A stretch of 64,000 bases of DNA, taken from NCBI RefSeq assembly GCF_963576615.1, contig NC_088717.1, positions 31,165,213 to 31,229,212 on the forward strand. The letters run 5' to 3'. The translations under genes and the position numbers were made by a program. The DNA is from Watersipora subatra (Eukaryota; Bryozoa; Gymnolaemata; Cheilostomatida; Watersiporidae). The notes under the pieces were generated by a model that saw only the letters and a list, made by a program, of their open reading frames with translations, was not told the DNA's origin and did no database searches. This document shows, one piece after another, positions 43,601-56,500 of the stretch (its first letter is position 1; each line of letters begins with the position of its first letter).

Positions 43601-46600
43601 TATGTATATATTCAATGTTTCATTTATACTATATTATCTTTATTGTGTCCTATCTACTTGAATATTTTCATATATTTCAAGTTAAACATAAACTATTTTA
43701 TTTTTATTGAAACAAAATGATGATGGAAATAATGAATAATACATATAAATATATCTTTTAAAGTGAATAATTTTGTAATAAAACTGATCTTTCATTCAAC
43801 ATATTAATTTCTCCAACAAATTTCAATCTTACATACAAAAAAAATACAAAAAAAACCGAAAATAAATTCCTTAAAATTCTTAACCATTCAAGAGCTTCAA
43901 CATTACAAAATCATCAAATCTTCAAAAAATAACTTTGTACATAAACACTTTCTCATATATATTCAATGTTTCAAATATATAACAATCTCCGGAAAATCAA
44001 CCCCTCGGTGTCCCAGATATTAACCCCCTCACTCATCCGCTAGGTAATCTCTCGCTCTCCTCGATAATCCGCGAGATCCACTCCGGAAAACCATCCAGCC
44101 CTCGATGTCCCAGATATTCACCCCCACTATTCCACCGATAATCGGCGACGATTCGCCCGACTAATCCGCGACGATTCCCCCGACTAATCCCGCGATAATC
44201 CGCGTTCAATCGGATGACTCATCCCCCGCTAATCCGATGACTCATCCACAGATAATCCGCCGATTACGCCAGGAGCGGATCCGTAACCCCTCGAATTCAA
44301 CCCCCTACTCTACACCACAATTTCCCCCCAAACCCCAACATCTCATTCAACTCCACACGATTCAATCTACACCCCTAGCCAATTTAATTCACAACCCCCT
44401 TTTTCTATCCCCCCGCTGGATCCGTCACTTTTGTGTGTAGATCTGCTCTCTATATACTACTTATATATACCAACTTCATCAGCCTCTCTAATTTACAGTT
44501 TATATATACCAACTTCATCAGCCTCTCTAATTTACAGTTTACATATACCAACTTCATCAGCCTGTCTAATTTACAGGTTATATATACCAATTTCATCAGC
44601 CTGTCTAATTTACAGTTTATATATACCAAACTCATCAGCCTCTCTAATTTACAGCTTATATATACCAACTTCATCAGCCTGTCTAATTTACAGCTTATAT
44701 ATACCAACTTCATCAGCCTGTCTAATTTACAGTTTATATATACCAACTTTATCAGCCTGTCTAATTTACAGCTTATATATACCAACTTCATCAGCCTGTC
44801 TAATTTACAGCTTATATATACCAACTTCATCAGCCTGTCTAATTTACAGTTTATATATACCAAACTCATCAGCCTCTCTAATTTACAGCTTATATATACC
44901 AACTTCATCAGCCTGTCTAATTTACAGCTTATAATTACCAACTTCATCAGCCTGTCTAATTTACAACTTATATATACCAACTTCGTCAGCCTGTCTAATT
45001 TACAGCTTATATATACCAACTTCATCAGCCTGTCTAATTTACAGTTTATATATACCAACTTTATCAGCCTGTCTACTTTACAGCTTATATATACCAACTT
45101 GATCAGCCTGTCTAATTTACAGCTTATATATACCAACTTCATCAGCCTGTCTAATTTACAGCTTATATATACCAACTTCATCAGCCTGTCTACTTTACAG
45201 CTTATATATACCAACTTCATCAGCCTGTCTAATTTACAGCTTATATATACCAACTTCATCAGCCTCTCTAATTTACAGCTTATATATACCAACTTCATCA
45301 GCATGTCTTATTTACAGTTTATATATACCAACTTCATCAGCCTGTCTAATTTACAGCTTATATATACCAACTTCATCAGCCTGTCTAATTTACAGCTTAT
45401 ATATACCAACTTCATCAGCCTGTCTAATTTACAGCTTATATATACCAACTTCATCAGCCTCTCTAATTTACAGCTTATATATACCAACTTCATCAGCCTG
45501 TCTACTTTACAGTTTATATATACCAACTTCATCAGCCTCTCTAATTTACAGTTTATATATACCAACTTCATCAGCCTCTCTAATTTACAGTTTATATATA
45601 CCAACTTCATCAGCCTGTCTAATTTACAGGTTATATATACCAATTTCATCAGCCTGTCTAATTTACAGCTTATATATACCAACTTCATCAGCATGTCTTA
45701 TTTACAGTTTATATACTATACCAACTTCATCAGCCTGTCTAATTTACAGCTTATATATACCAACTTCATCAGCCTGTCTAATTTACAGCTTATATATACC
45801 AACTTCATCAGCATGTCTTATTTACAGTTTATATATACCAACTTCATCAGCCTGTCTAATTTACAACTTATATATACCAACTTCATCAGCCTGTCTAATT
45901 TACAGCTTATATATACCAACTTCATCAGCATGTCTTATTTACAGTTTATATATACCAACTTCATCAGCCTGTCTAATTTACAGTTTATATATACCAACTT
46001 CATCAGCCTGTCTAATTTACAACTTACATGTATATATACCAACTTCATCAGCCTGTCTAATTTACAGCTTATATATACCAACTTCATCAGCCTGTCTAAT
46101 TTACAGTTTATATATACCAAACTCATCAGCCTCTCTAATTTACAGCTTATATATACCAACTTCATCAGCCTGTCTAATTTACAGCTTATAATTACCAACT
46201 TCATCAGCCTGTCTAATTTACAACTTATATATACCAACTTCGTCAGCCTGTCTAATTTACAGCTTATATATACCAACTTCATCAGCCTGTCTAATTTACA
46301 GTTTATATATACCAACTTTATCAGCCTGTCTACTTTACAGCTTATATATACCAACTTGATCAGCCTGTCTAATTTACAGCTTATATATACCAACTTCATC
46401 AGCCTGTCTAATTTACAGTTTATATATACCAACTTTATCAGCCTGTCTAATTTACAGCTTATATATACCAACTTCATCAGCCTGTCTAATTTACAGCTTA
46501 TATATACCAACTTCATCAGCCTGTCTAATTTACAACTTACATGTATATATATACCAACTTCATCAGCCTGTCTAATTTACAGTTTATATATACCAACTTC

Positions 46601-49600
46601 ATCAGCCTGTCTAATTTACAGCTTATATATACCAACTTCATCAGCCTGTCTAATTTACAGCTTATATATACCAACTTCATCAGCCTGTCTAATTTACAGC
46701 TTATATATACCAACTTCATCAGCATGTCTAATTTACAGTTTATATATACCAACTTCATCAGCCTGTCTAATTTACAGCTTATATATACCAACTTCATCAG
46801 CCTGTCTAATTTACAGCTTATATATACCAATTTTATCAGCCTGTCTAATTTACAGTTTATATATACTAACTTCATCAGCATGTCTTATTTACAGTTTATA
46901 TATACCAATTTCATCAGCCTGTCTAATTTACAGCGTATATATACCAACTTCATCAGCCTGTCTAATTTACAGCCTATATATACCAACTTCATCAGATTAT
47001 ATATAAATATACATTTTAAGGTGAGAAAGTGTAAGAAAAACAAAAACACAGCCTCATGCGGATGCATTTTGAAACATTTGGCGAAAAAGTCTGCAAAATA
47101 TTGCATTTCTATGATATTATGATATACATGTATGCATTACTTTGCTATTGTAATATACATGCATGCATTACTATGCTATTATAATAAACATGTATGCATT
47201 ACTATGATATTATAATATACATGTATGCACTGCTATGATATTATAATATACATGTATGCATTACTATGATATTATAATATACATGTATGCACTGCTATGA
47301 TATTATAATATACATGTATGCACTGCTATGATATTATAATATACATGTATGCATTACTATGATATTATAATATACATGTATGCACTGCTATGATATTATA
47401 ATATACATGTATGCACTGCTATATATTATAATATACATGTATGCACTGCTATGCTATTAAAACTTTGAGATACGGATACAAATATATATGAATTTATATA
47501 CAGATAAAATAAATAATTAGGGTCAAAGATAAATTATTAACTTTGCTAAAATAACTAGAGATTTGTCTGGCTCATTCTGCTGTTTACACAATGACCTTTT
47601 GACCTGGTGAAATGCTGGTTATTTCACTTTCTAATCGATCATCACATAATATTCCATTATGATATTGCTATTCCAATACAATATTGTTATTCCAATATGA
47701 TATTGCTATTCCAATACAATATTGTTATTCCAATATGATATTGCTATTCCAATATGATATTGCTATTCCAATACGATATTGCTATTCCAATACGATATTG
47801 CTATTCCAATACGATATTGCTATTCCAATACGATATTGCTATTCCAATACGATGTTGCTATTCCAATACGATATTGCTTGTATCGGTAGAGTTGACAGAG
47901 CAGAGCAGTCAAGTCCTTACTTCTGGGCACCGAAAGAAAAAAGACAAGTGACCGCACCCATAATTATCTCAGTGATCAGATGTTTTTTCATGGTAAATAT
48001 TAGGCTATATTAAAATATAGTCACCAATGCTGACAAGAAGAAACAACAGAAAGCGAATGAAATTTGTCAATTTTGCGACTAAAACTCTGCCACTTCTCTT
48101 AGCATAATATTCACATAGGTTTCACGTTTTTCTATTATTTGTGTTACCGCTGTTAAAGTGAACATTGAAAGTCTATAAATCTAGAAATGTCTCTACGTTG
48201 AAATCTAGTTTTTCCTGATAGTTAAATGTTATTAACTGCTACATCAAGGGGTAGAATGGTTTTAGCCTGTGTTCATTAAAGGTGCCAAACTGATTGCTAA
48301 ACAAATACTCTTCAACAGCTGTTGAGGTGCCTAAGATTCTATTTGGATTCAGACTAGGACTCAGCATGGCAGCAATTATTAGATCCTAGGGCTTTCTGCT
48401 ATGTTAAGAAGAGTAACACATCATGGAATTGAAACTATGCTGTGCATCAGACTGGCCCACATATTGATTTAGTGTTGTTATTAATAAAATCGCGCAGCAG
48501 GGAACCGAGACTAAAATGTCTGTTTATATTTCATGTCTTCCAAGCTTAATAACACACCAGGATTAATGGAATGTAAATTTTTCATGCTAACTTCATGAGT
48601 AAATGAGAAGGAAAACTCAGGCATTGCACTCAGAGGTAGTTGGAAATACCTTTTGAATGTCGCATCTTCATACGCAGAAATCTCACAACTAACTCGTTAA
48701 AGAGAATATAGAAGACCATGAGACACGCGCTGCTCACTCCGGAGACGAGAAAAAGAAACTGGCATCCCGTTGGATCATCAGGACTTTTATAGTACTCGGC
48801 AAAGTATCCTCCGAGGAGGCTTCCGAGTCCAAGACCTGAGGGAGTATTAAATGTGGTTGAGCAGCCATTACTTATCAAAGAAATCTGTTCATATATGAAA
48901 AACCTGATGCTAGCGTGAGTGGGTTCAGTATGTGAGTGGGTTCAGTGACAACTCAATATTAATGACAGCGACAAGTTTTCTTAATATTTTAATTACTCAA
49001 AATGATTAAAGGTAATATAGCGAGAACATTTATTGTTACTAATTGATGATGCAACTAATTTAGGTAAGTCATTGTGATGCATCATATTTCAACTCTGTCA
49101 CTGACTGAAGAGCTCCGTAAAAAATCTCCAAATTCTAATTGCAACCAGAAAATAATAAATCAACCATCTTTCTACAGATTTCTTAGCACTGTTTTAATTA
49201 TGGTTTTTCCTCAGGTAACATGTTTTCACATTACGAAGAAAAAGGTAACTTTTGATCAATGTCACTATATCTCATAGACGTTGTTACTTTGAATGCAGGA
49301 CTTATGTTCAATCGTATGTGCCTGGCTACATCTTATACCATGACTGTAGTGTGCGTCTGGCTACATATTATACCATGACTGTAGTGTGTGTCTGGCTACA
49401 TATTATACCATGACTGTAGCATGTGTCTGGCTACATATTATACCATGACTGTAGTGTGTGTCTGGCTACATATTATACCATGACTGTAGTGTGTGTCTGG
49501 CTACATATTATACCATGACTGTAGTGTGTGTCTGGCTACATATTATATCATGACTGTAGTGTGCGTCTGGCTACATATTATAGCATGACTGTAGTGTGTG

Positions 49601-52600
49601 TACCATGCCTAATAATATACATGTATGCACTGCTATGCTATTATAATATACATGTATGCACTGCTATGATATTATAATATACATGTATGCACTGCTATGC
49701 TATTAAAACTTTGAGATACGGATACAAATATATATGAATTTATATACAGATAAAATAAATAATTAGGGTCAAAGATAAATTATTAACTTTGCTAAAATAA
49801 CTAGAGATTTGTCTGGCTCGTTCTGCTGTTTACACAATGACCTTTTGACCTGGTGAAATGCTGGTTATTTCACTTTCTAATCGATCATCACATAATATTC
49901 CAATATGATATTGCTATTCCAATACAATATTGTTATTCCAATATGATATTGCTATTCCAATATGATATTGCTATTCCAATACGATATTGCTATTCCAATA
50001 CGATATTGCTATTCCAATACGATATTGTTATTCCAATATGATATTGCTATTCCAATACAATATTGCTATTCCACTATGATATTGCTATTCCAATACAATA
50101 TTGTTATTCCAATACGATATTGCTATTCCAATACAATATTGCTATTCCAATATGATATTGCTATTCCAATACAATATTGCTATTCCAATATGATATTGCT
50201 TTTCTAATACAATATTGCTATTCCAATATGATATTGCTATTCCAATATGATATTGCTATCCCAATATGATATTGCTATTCCAATACAATATTGTTATTCC
50301 AATATGATAATGCTATTCTAATACAATATTGCTATTCCAATATGATATTGCTATTCCAATACAATATTGTTATTCCAATATGATATTGCTATTCCAATAT
50401 GATATTGCTATTCCAATATGATATTGCTATTCCAATACGATATTGTTATTCCAATACAATATTGTTATTCCAATATGATATTGCTATTCCAATATGATAT
50501 TGCTATTCCAATATGATATTGCTATTCCAATACAATATTGTTATTCCAATATGATATTGCTATTCCAATACAATATTGTTATTCCAATATGATATTGCTA
50601 TTCCAATATGATATTGCTATTCCAATATGATATTGCTATTCCAATATGATATTGCTATTCCAATACAATATTGTTATTCCAATATGATATTGCTATTCCA
50701 ATACAATATTGTTATTCCAATATGATATTGCTACATATTATATCATGACTAGTGTGTGTCTGGCTAAATATTATATCATGACTGTAGTGTGTGTCTGGCT
50801 ACATATTATACCATGACTGTAGTGTGCGTCTGGCTACATATTATATCATGACTGTAGTGTGCGTCTGGCTACATATTATATCATGACTGTAGTGTGTGTC
50901 TGGCTACATATTATATCATGACTGTAGTGTGCGTCTGGCTACATATTATATCATGACTGTAGTGTGCGTCTGGCTACATATTATATCATGACTGTAGTGT
51001 GTGTCTGGCTACATATTATATCATGACTGTAGTGTGTGTCTGGCTACATATTATATCATGACTGTAGTGTGTGTCTTGCTACATATTATACCATGACTGT
51101 AGTGTGCGTCTGGCTACATATTATACCATGACTGTAGTGTGCGTCTGGCTACATATTATACCATGACTGTAGTGTGTGTCTTGGTCGCAAATTTGGACCA
51201 TTATGAGAGGGATTCCAACCTACGGCGTTTTCGTGATGGCTGCGATAAACTGTTTTGTTTTTTAGCTTTCAAGAGCTTGTAATCACATTTCTGCATACTT
51301 TGAACCTACTACACATCAGAATAAGTCATGATGAATCATTTGATACCAAATAACTGTAATGTGAAGTCTCGTTGCAAGTCAACCTTTAATAAAAATGTGC
51401 TGTAATCTTCCACTGCCCAATGACTTGTGATAATTTCCTTATAAATACCGCAGGTAATTATAAAAATTTGAAATAAAGAGTCACCGGTATACCAAATTTT
51501 CTAATGATATAAAACAGCTAAATGAAAACCAAGTTTTTTATTCACACCTTGCAGGTTGCACATTTCAATCTAGGACTACAGTAATAAGTTGAGAATGTTT
51601 CAAATACCGTACTTTTCGGACTATTAGTCACTACTTTTTTTGATGTTTCGAGTCATGTGGCTTATATAAGGGTGCGGCTATGCTGTGGTTTTTTCTTTCA
51701 AAGCTAGGGTGCTTTAACCGGACTCTCTGGTTAGTGCGCTTCTAGCGGTGAAAGAGAAAATGAAACAACGCCTAACGGTACTGTTCCGTTAGGCACTGTC
51801 TTCAAAAAGCATCTTTTAATACAGAACAGTGCCTAACAGCACTGTTCCGTATTAAAAGACGCTATTTAACCCAGTGCCTAATGGTTGCTGTTGTCCAGTG
51901 ACTAACGGTTGCTGGTTTAACTTTGTTGATTAATACAGAAGAGTGTCTAACGGCACTGTTCCTTATTAACCAGCAAAGTTGCTGCCGTATTAAAAAGCAC
52001 CATCATGACTTCTGCGGCCTATACAAAAGCTGCAGCCTATGTATTGTTTTATTGTCGGTTTTTGAAAATAAAGCAGATTCGGCTTATATAGGGGTGCGGT
52101 TAATAGTCCGAAAGGTACGGTACGTCAAAGGCTCAATTTATTTTCTAAAACTTCTTACAGCATTATTATATTTCCATGTTTGTTTGTTTCATCAATAGAA
52201 AAATAGAAATAACGAGCAATAAATGGAACAACACAAAGGAGGTGATGATGAAGCCATATGCCATATGAATATGCAACGGTGAACCAATCAAGGCAAGGCC
52301 CAGTTAGATGATAGCAGAAAAAAAATCGACTCTCACTCTCGCTCCAGAAGATGAACTCTTAGACTATTTTTAAATTTGAAAATGGTCCTATGTTTGTTAA
52401 CATATATAGGTAGTTGGTTCCATAGCACCGATTCTTGGTATGCTGTTTTTGATGACTGGCAGTAGAGCTAGATGGTGGAATGGTAAATTTACTTTTACAA
52501 TGTACTTTCATTATGCTTTCGCTTACAGATTAGACCCTCCTACAATGTAAATGAGAACATTTACGTTACACAAAGGTTATAGCACGTGACCGGAGAGAGG

Positions 52601-52982
52601 CGCGTGGACAGAGAAATAGATTGGCTGGCAGAGGTCCTTGAATGATTGGCGTTAGTACCCCAGGCCCCAGCCCACCAATTCATCACACTTCAGCACTCAG
52701 GATCCGAAGAGTACCCTCCAACCAAGTGGCCAGATAGTTGGACATTCTAGCCAAGTTCCAGTTTACGCTGAAACACCAAGCCAGTCTCCGTCACGGGAAC
52801 GCTAATGGGCTCAGTGTAACAATCAGGGCTCAGTGTTACAATCCTTTCGATACAACTATGGCTGACTCAAATGATGCATTCCATGCCGAGCTGTCCACCG
52901 ACTGAGGCACCTCTGAAAAGGTCCTAACAAGAGAAAGAGGAGAGAAAGAGGAGAGAAAGAGGAGAGAAAGAGAAGGAAAGAA

Positions 52983-53025
<43 letters not shown>

Positions 53026-53066
53026 AAGAGAGAAAGAGAGAGAGAGAGAAAAAAAGAGAGAGAGAA

Positions 53067-53097
<31 letters not shown>

Positions 53098-53142
53098 GAC
53101 AGAGAGAGAAAAGAGAGGAGAGAGAGAGGAGAGAGGAGAGAG

Positions 53143-53182
<40 letters not shown>

Positions 53183-53526
53183 GAGAGAGAGAGAAGAGAG
53201 AGAGAGGAGAGAGAGAGGAGAGAGAGAGGAGAGAGAGAGGAGAGAGAGAGGAGAGAGAGAGGAGAGAGAGGAGAGAGAGAGAGGAGAGAGAAAGAGTGGA
53301 GAGAGAGGAGAGAGAGAGGAGAGGGAGAGGAGAGGGAGAGGAGAGGAGAGGGAGAGGAGAGAGAGAGGAGAGAGGAGAGGGAGAGGAGAGGGAGAGGAGA
53401 GGGAGAGGGAGAGGAGAGGGAGAGGAGAGGGAGAGGGAGAGGAGAGAGAGAGAGCGAGGAGAGAGAGAGAGAGAGCTAGGAGAGAGAGAGAGAGAGCTAG
53501 GAGAGAGAGAGAGCGAGGAGAGAGAG

Positions 53527-53558
<32 letters not shown>

Positions 53559-56500
53559 CTAGGAGAGAGAGCTAGGAGAGAGAGCTAGGAGAGAGAGCAA
53601 GGAGAGAGAGCGAAGAGAGAGAGCGAAGAGAGAGAGAGCGAGGAGAGAGAGCGAGGAGAGAGCGAGGAGAGAGAGCGAGGAGAGAGAGCGAGGAGAGAGA
53701 GCGAGGAGAGAGAGCGAGGAGAGAGAGCGAGGAGAGAGAGCGAGGCGAGAGAGCGAGGAGAGAGAGGTGATGGCAGGCTCACCGAGCTCAAAAAAGTAGT
53801 CTAAATCTTTATAAAAACAATGTTGGTGTTTTGAGCCAGATAAACGATCAACTGTGTTAGTTAATAACCCCAAGCGCTTCAAGTGTGAGTATTTTAACCA
53901 ATGTAGTTGATCTAATCACAATCATTTATTAAAAGAGTCTGCTGAGCGATTGAAGTCTAGTGGTTTAGATGGCAAGTCTTCAGACCTGGAGGTACTAAGA
54001 TCGCATACTTTGCGAAGCAGATTGTTCCTTGCTTGATTTTACTTGTTATAACTGAACACAGTTATGACCGACAAAAAAAAACACTAATATATTTATATAT
54101 ATTTCTAAAAGTTAATCATCGTTGTATATGTCCAGCTATAGCTATTAAGATCTTAGTATTAAAAGTTTTAATAGTTAAAAGAAATTAGTACCGCAAGTTT
54201 AAAATCCCGTCAGTTTACCACTGAGCCATTTAATGCATAATCATCCAAGTAGTTATCATATACCACTATAGCGCATGCAGAGGCTAATTTTTTTTAGCAT
54301 TGCGCCCACGTGTTACGATACCCCTGTTAAGAAATATTTTAGGACCTAAGTTAATGCAACACGATGCTTCTTCGTCTTTTTTTGTTAGAGCTAATTAGTT
54401 CTGCCCCGTGATATTAACAATGATATCATCAAACTTAAAATTTCGCGATTTGTATACTGATTATATACGTTATTAAAATATTTACGTCGCTCGCTTATAC
54501 TATTAATTCAACAAATTCAGAATTTTTATTTGGTTTTCTCAGTCTGTATTAATTGTGTCATTACCGAATCATCTTTTATCGTAGCAGAACAGACTTAACT
54601 TCGCTATTACTTACTAATTATTTCATAATTACATTTAAGCACTTTTATAGCTGTTTTATTTTTTTAATTCATTTGACCTGAACAAAAATCTTTCCTCATG
54701 ATATGAAATTTGAAAGTTACAGCTGTTTGAAAAAGTTTGAAAACTTTGCAGTTGTTTTTATTTTTTCTCCTAATTTATTTTAACTACACAAAACACTTCT
54801 CATGATATGTAGTTTGAAAGTTAGAAAGGCAAATGTTGTTATATATTAAATACAAATTAATTTTCTGTCCAAAGACTTTTTCACTACCCAGGCAGTACAG
54901 CTAGTATATTATATATATACTAGCTTGATGCCCGGCATTTCCCGAGTATCAAAAATCAGCTTATAAACAATGAGAGGAAATGTAGTTGCCTGCCACTTGC
55001 TATTAGTCTAACACATTGCCAATGGCTAATTTGAGTAAGCTTCCTAATACGAGCTAACTACTTGCTCTTACGATTGAGCACACACAACATTATGCTGCTG
55101 CTTCTCATAACATTGCGCGGTAACAGAGAGCGGTAGTGTATTTTCTCCCGTACAGCTACATACAATGTATATCACTGAATGTGGCTGAATTGGCACGGCT
55201 TTGGACATGCAAATGGAAGGAACAGGTTTTTATTCCAAGAATCTAATAGCTGGACAAACACATGGACAGACCAACTTTGAAAAACATATATATATATAGA
55301 CATATATCATATATTTTTATGTACATGTATATACATGTATATCCAGATACCCCAGTAGTTCATTTTCTCTCTCAAGTGCAGCAAGAGACAAAATGATACT
55401 TTCAAGGGTAACTATGGAACGCTCGTTGTTAAAAACAAATTTGAGAGCTTGCACCAACTTGACGCTTTACTTTATATAAAGTTTTTTGCATATGTTAAAG
55501 CAAAGACTTTACATAAATTTAACTTAAACATAACTTTAAATTAAAGTACACTTATGTAGAATGTAATTTATAGCTAATAATAATGGAATAAAATGAGGTT
55601 TACATTATAGGGATGTCTACTGTACTTTTACTAAAGAAATATCAAGTTGTTTGGCGTTGTTGGCAAATTATCTATCATGAGCATAAGAATATATAATGTA
55701 TATAATAATATATATGATTATATCATGAATATAAGCAAAAACTAAAAATTAAGCTGTGTATTACAAACAAATCATTTACCATATAATCGTGAGAACTCGC
55801 TTACCTGGACAGCTAACTCCCATGTTAACATTCCAACTCGACAGCCAGCGTTAGAATACATCCTAAATGAGTTAAATCTAAAAGAACCAGCTGACTGCTG
55901 CTAGTTCAAAAGGTGACCTACCTAGTCCCCATTTGATGCCATTAATGAGCCCGACCATTGTGCCTGTATAACCATTGGAGGTTATCTTTCCTGCATGCAT
56001 ATTCGCTGCGGTAAACGTGAGGCCAAAGGTGAAGGTGTGTGTAGTCTCTAGAAGAACTGCCCACCATGATGTTGGTATGAAGACCAAGCCCAAGAACTTG
56101 ACAGCATAAGCTATCAAAGCAATGTATAAGCAGGCCATCGTCCCTATCTGCCACAAAGAGAAATGAAGAATGTTTGGAATAGCAAAACATTTCAATAAGA
56201 GTGGTTATTATTCAGTGAAATAGGTAAAATTGTATGAGAAGCGTGAGACTATAATGCTAATACTAGGTGAATGCCCGGCATTGTCAGAGTAATAAAAGTG
56301 TGTTTGCACAGAAAATTTATTTAACATATAACAAGTTACCGTTCTAACTGTCAAACTTCATATCATGAGAAAAGCGTTATGTGCAATTTAAATAAATTAA
56401 AAAAGAACAAATAAAACAACTGTATTCATACTTTTTTCAAACAGCTGTAAATTTTAAATTTCATATCATAAAAGAAATGTTTTGTGCAGGCGAAATAAAT

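Larger units (their letters stand above)
34026..44461 (-). mobile_element. Polinton/Maverick-like element, 10.4 kb, atypical
   Basis: Two 490-bp inverted repeats (34026-34515 and 43972-44461) look identical over their whole length, begin AGTAGTATATAG and end CTATATACTACT, and are flanked by a 6-bp duplication. Long inverted repeats, terminal AG and a 6-bp duplication are the defining structural marks of Polintons. The size is below the usual 15-20 kb, and DNA polymerase, retroviral-type integrase, ATPase and capsid genes were not found. It holds a protease fragment, a five-exon gene, a divergent promoter block, a piggyBac-type MITE and about 5.5 kb of satellite. Identical termini suggest a recent insertion. 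It lies in the last intron of the MFSD6-like gene. Without integrase it would depend on another element. Confidence 0.75.

Noticed and set aside
31753..47006. Long open frames of up to 857 codons on the plus strand and many KLVYISCKLDRLM-type frames on the minus strand
   Set aside because: They follow the 39-bp satellite. The 13-residue period equals the repeat length.
53296..53882. ORFs in the GA-rich tract (Glu/Arg or Leu/Ser repeats)
   Set aside because: Simple-sequence artefacts on both strands.
53950..54240. tRNA-like A-box matches on both strands
   Set aside because: No properly spaced B box for either.
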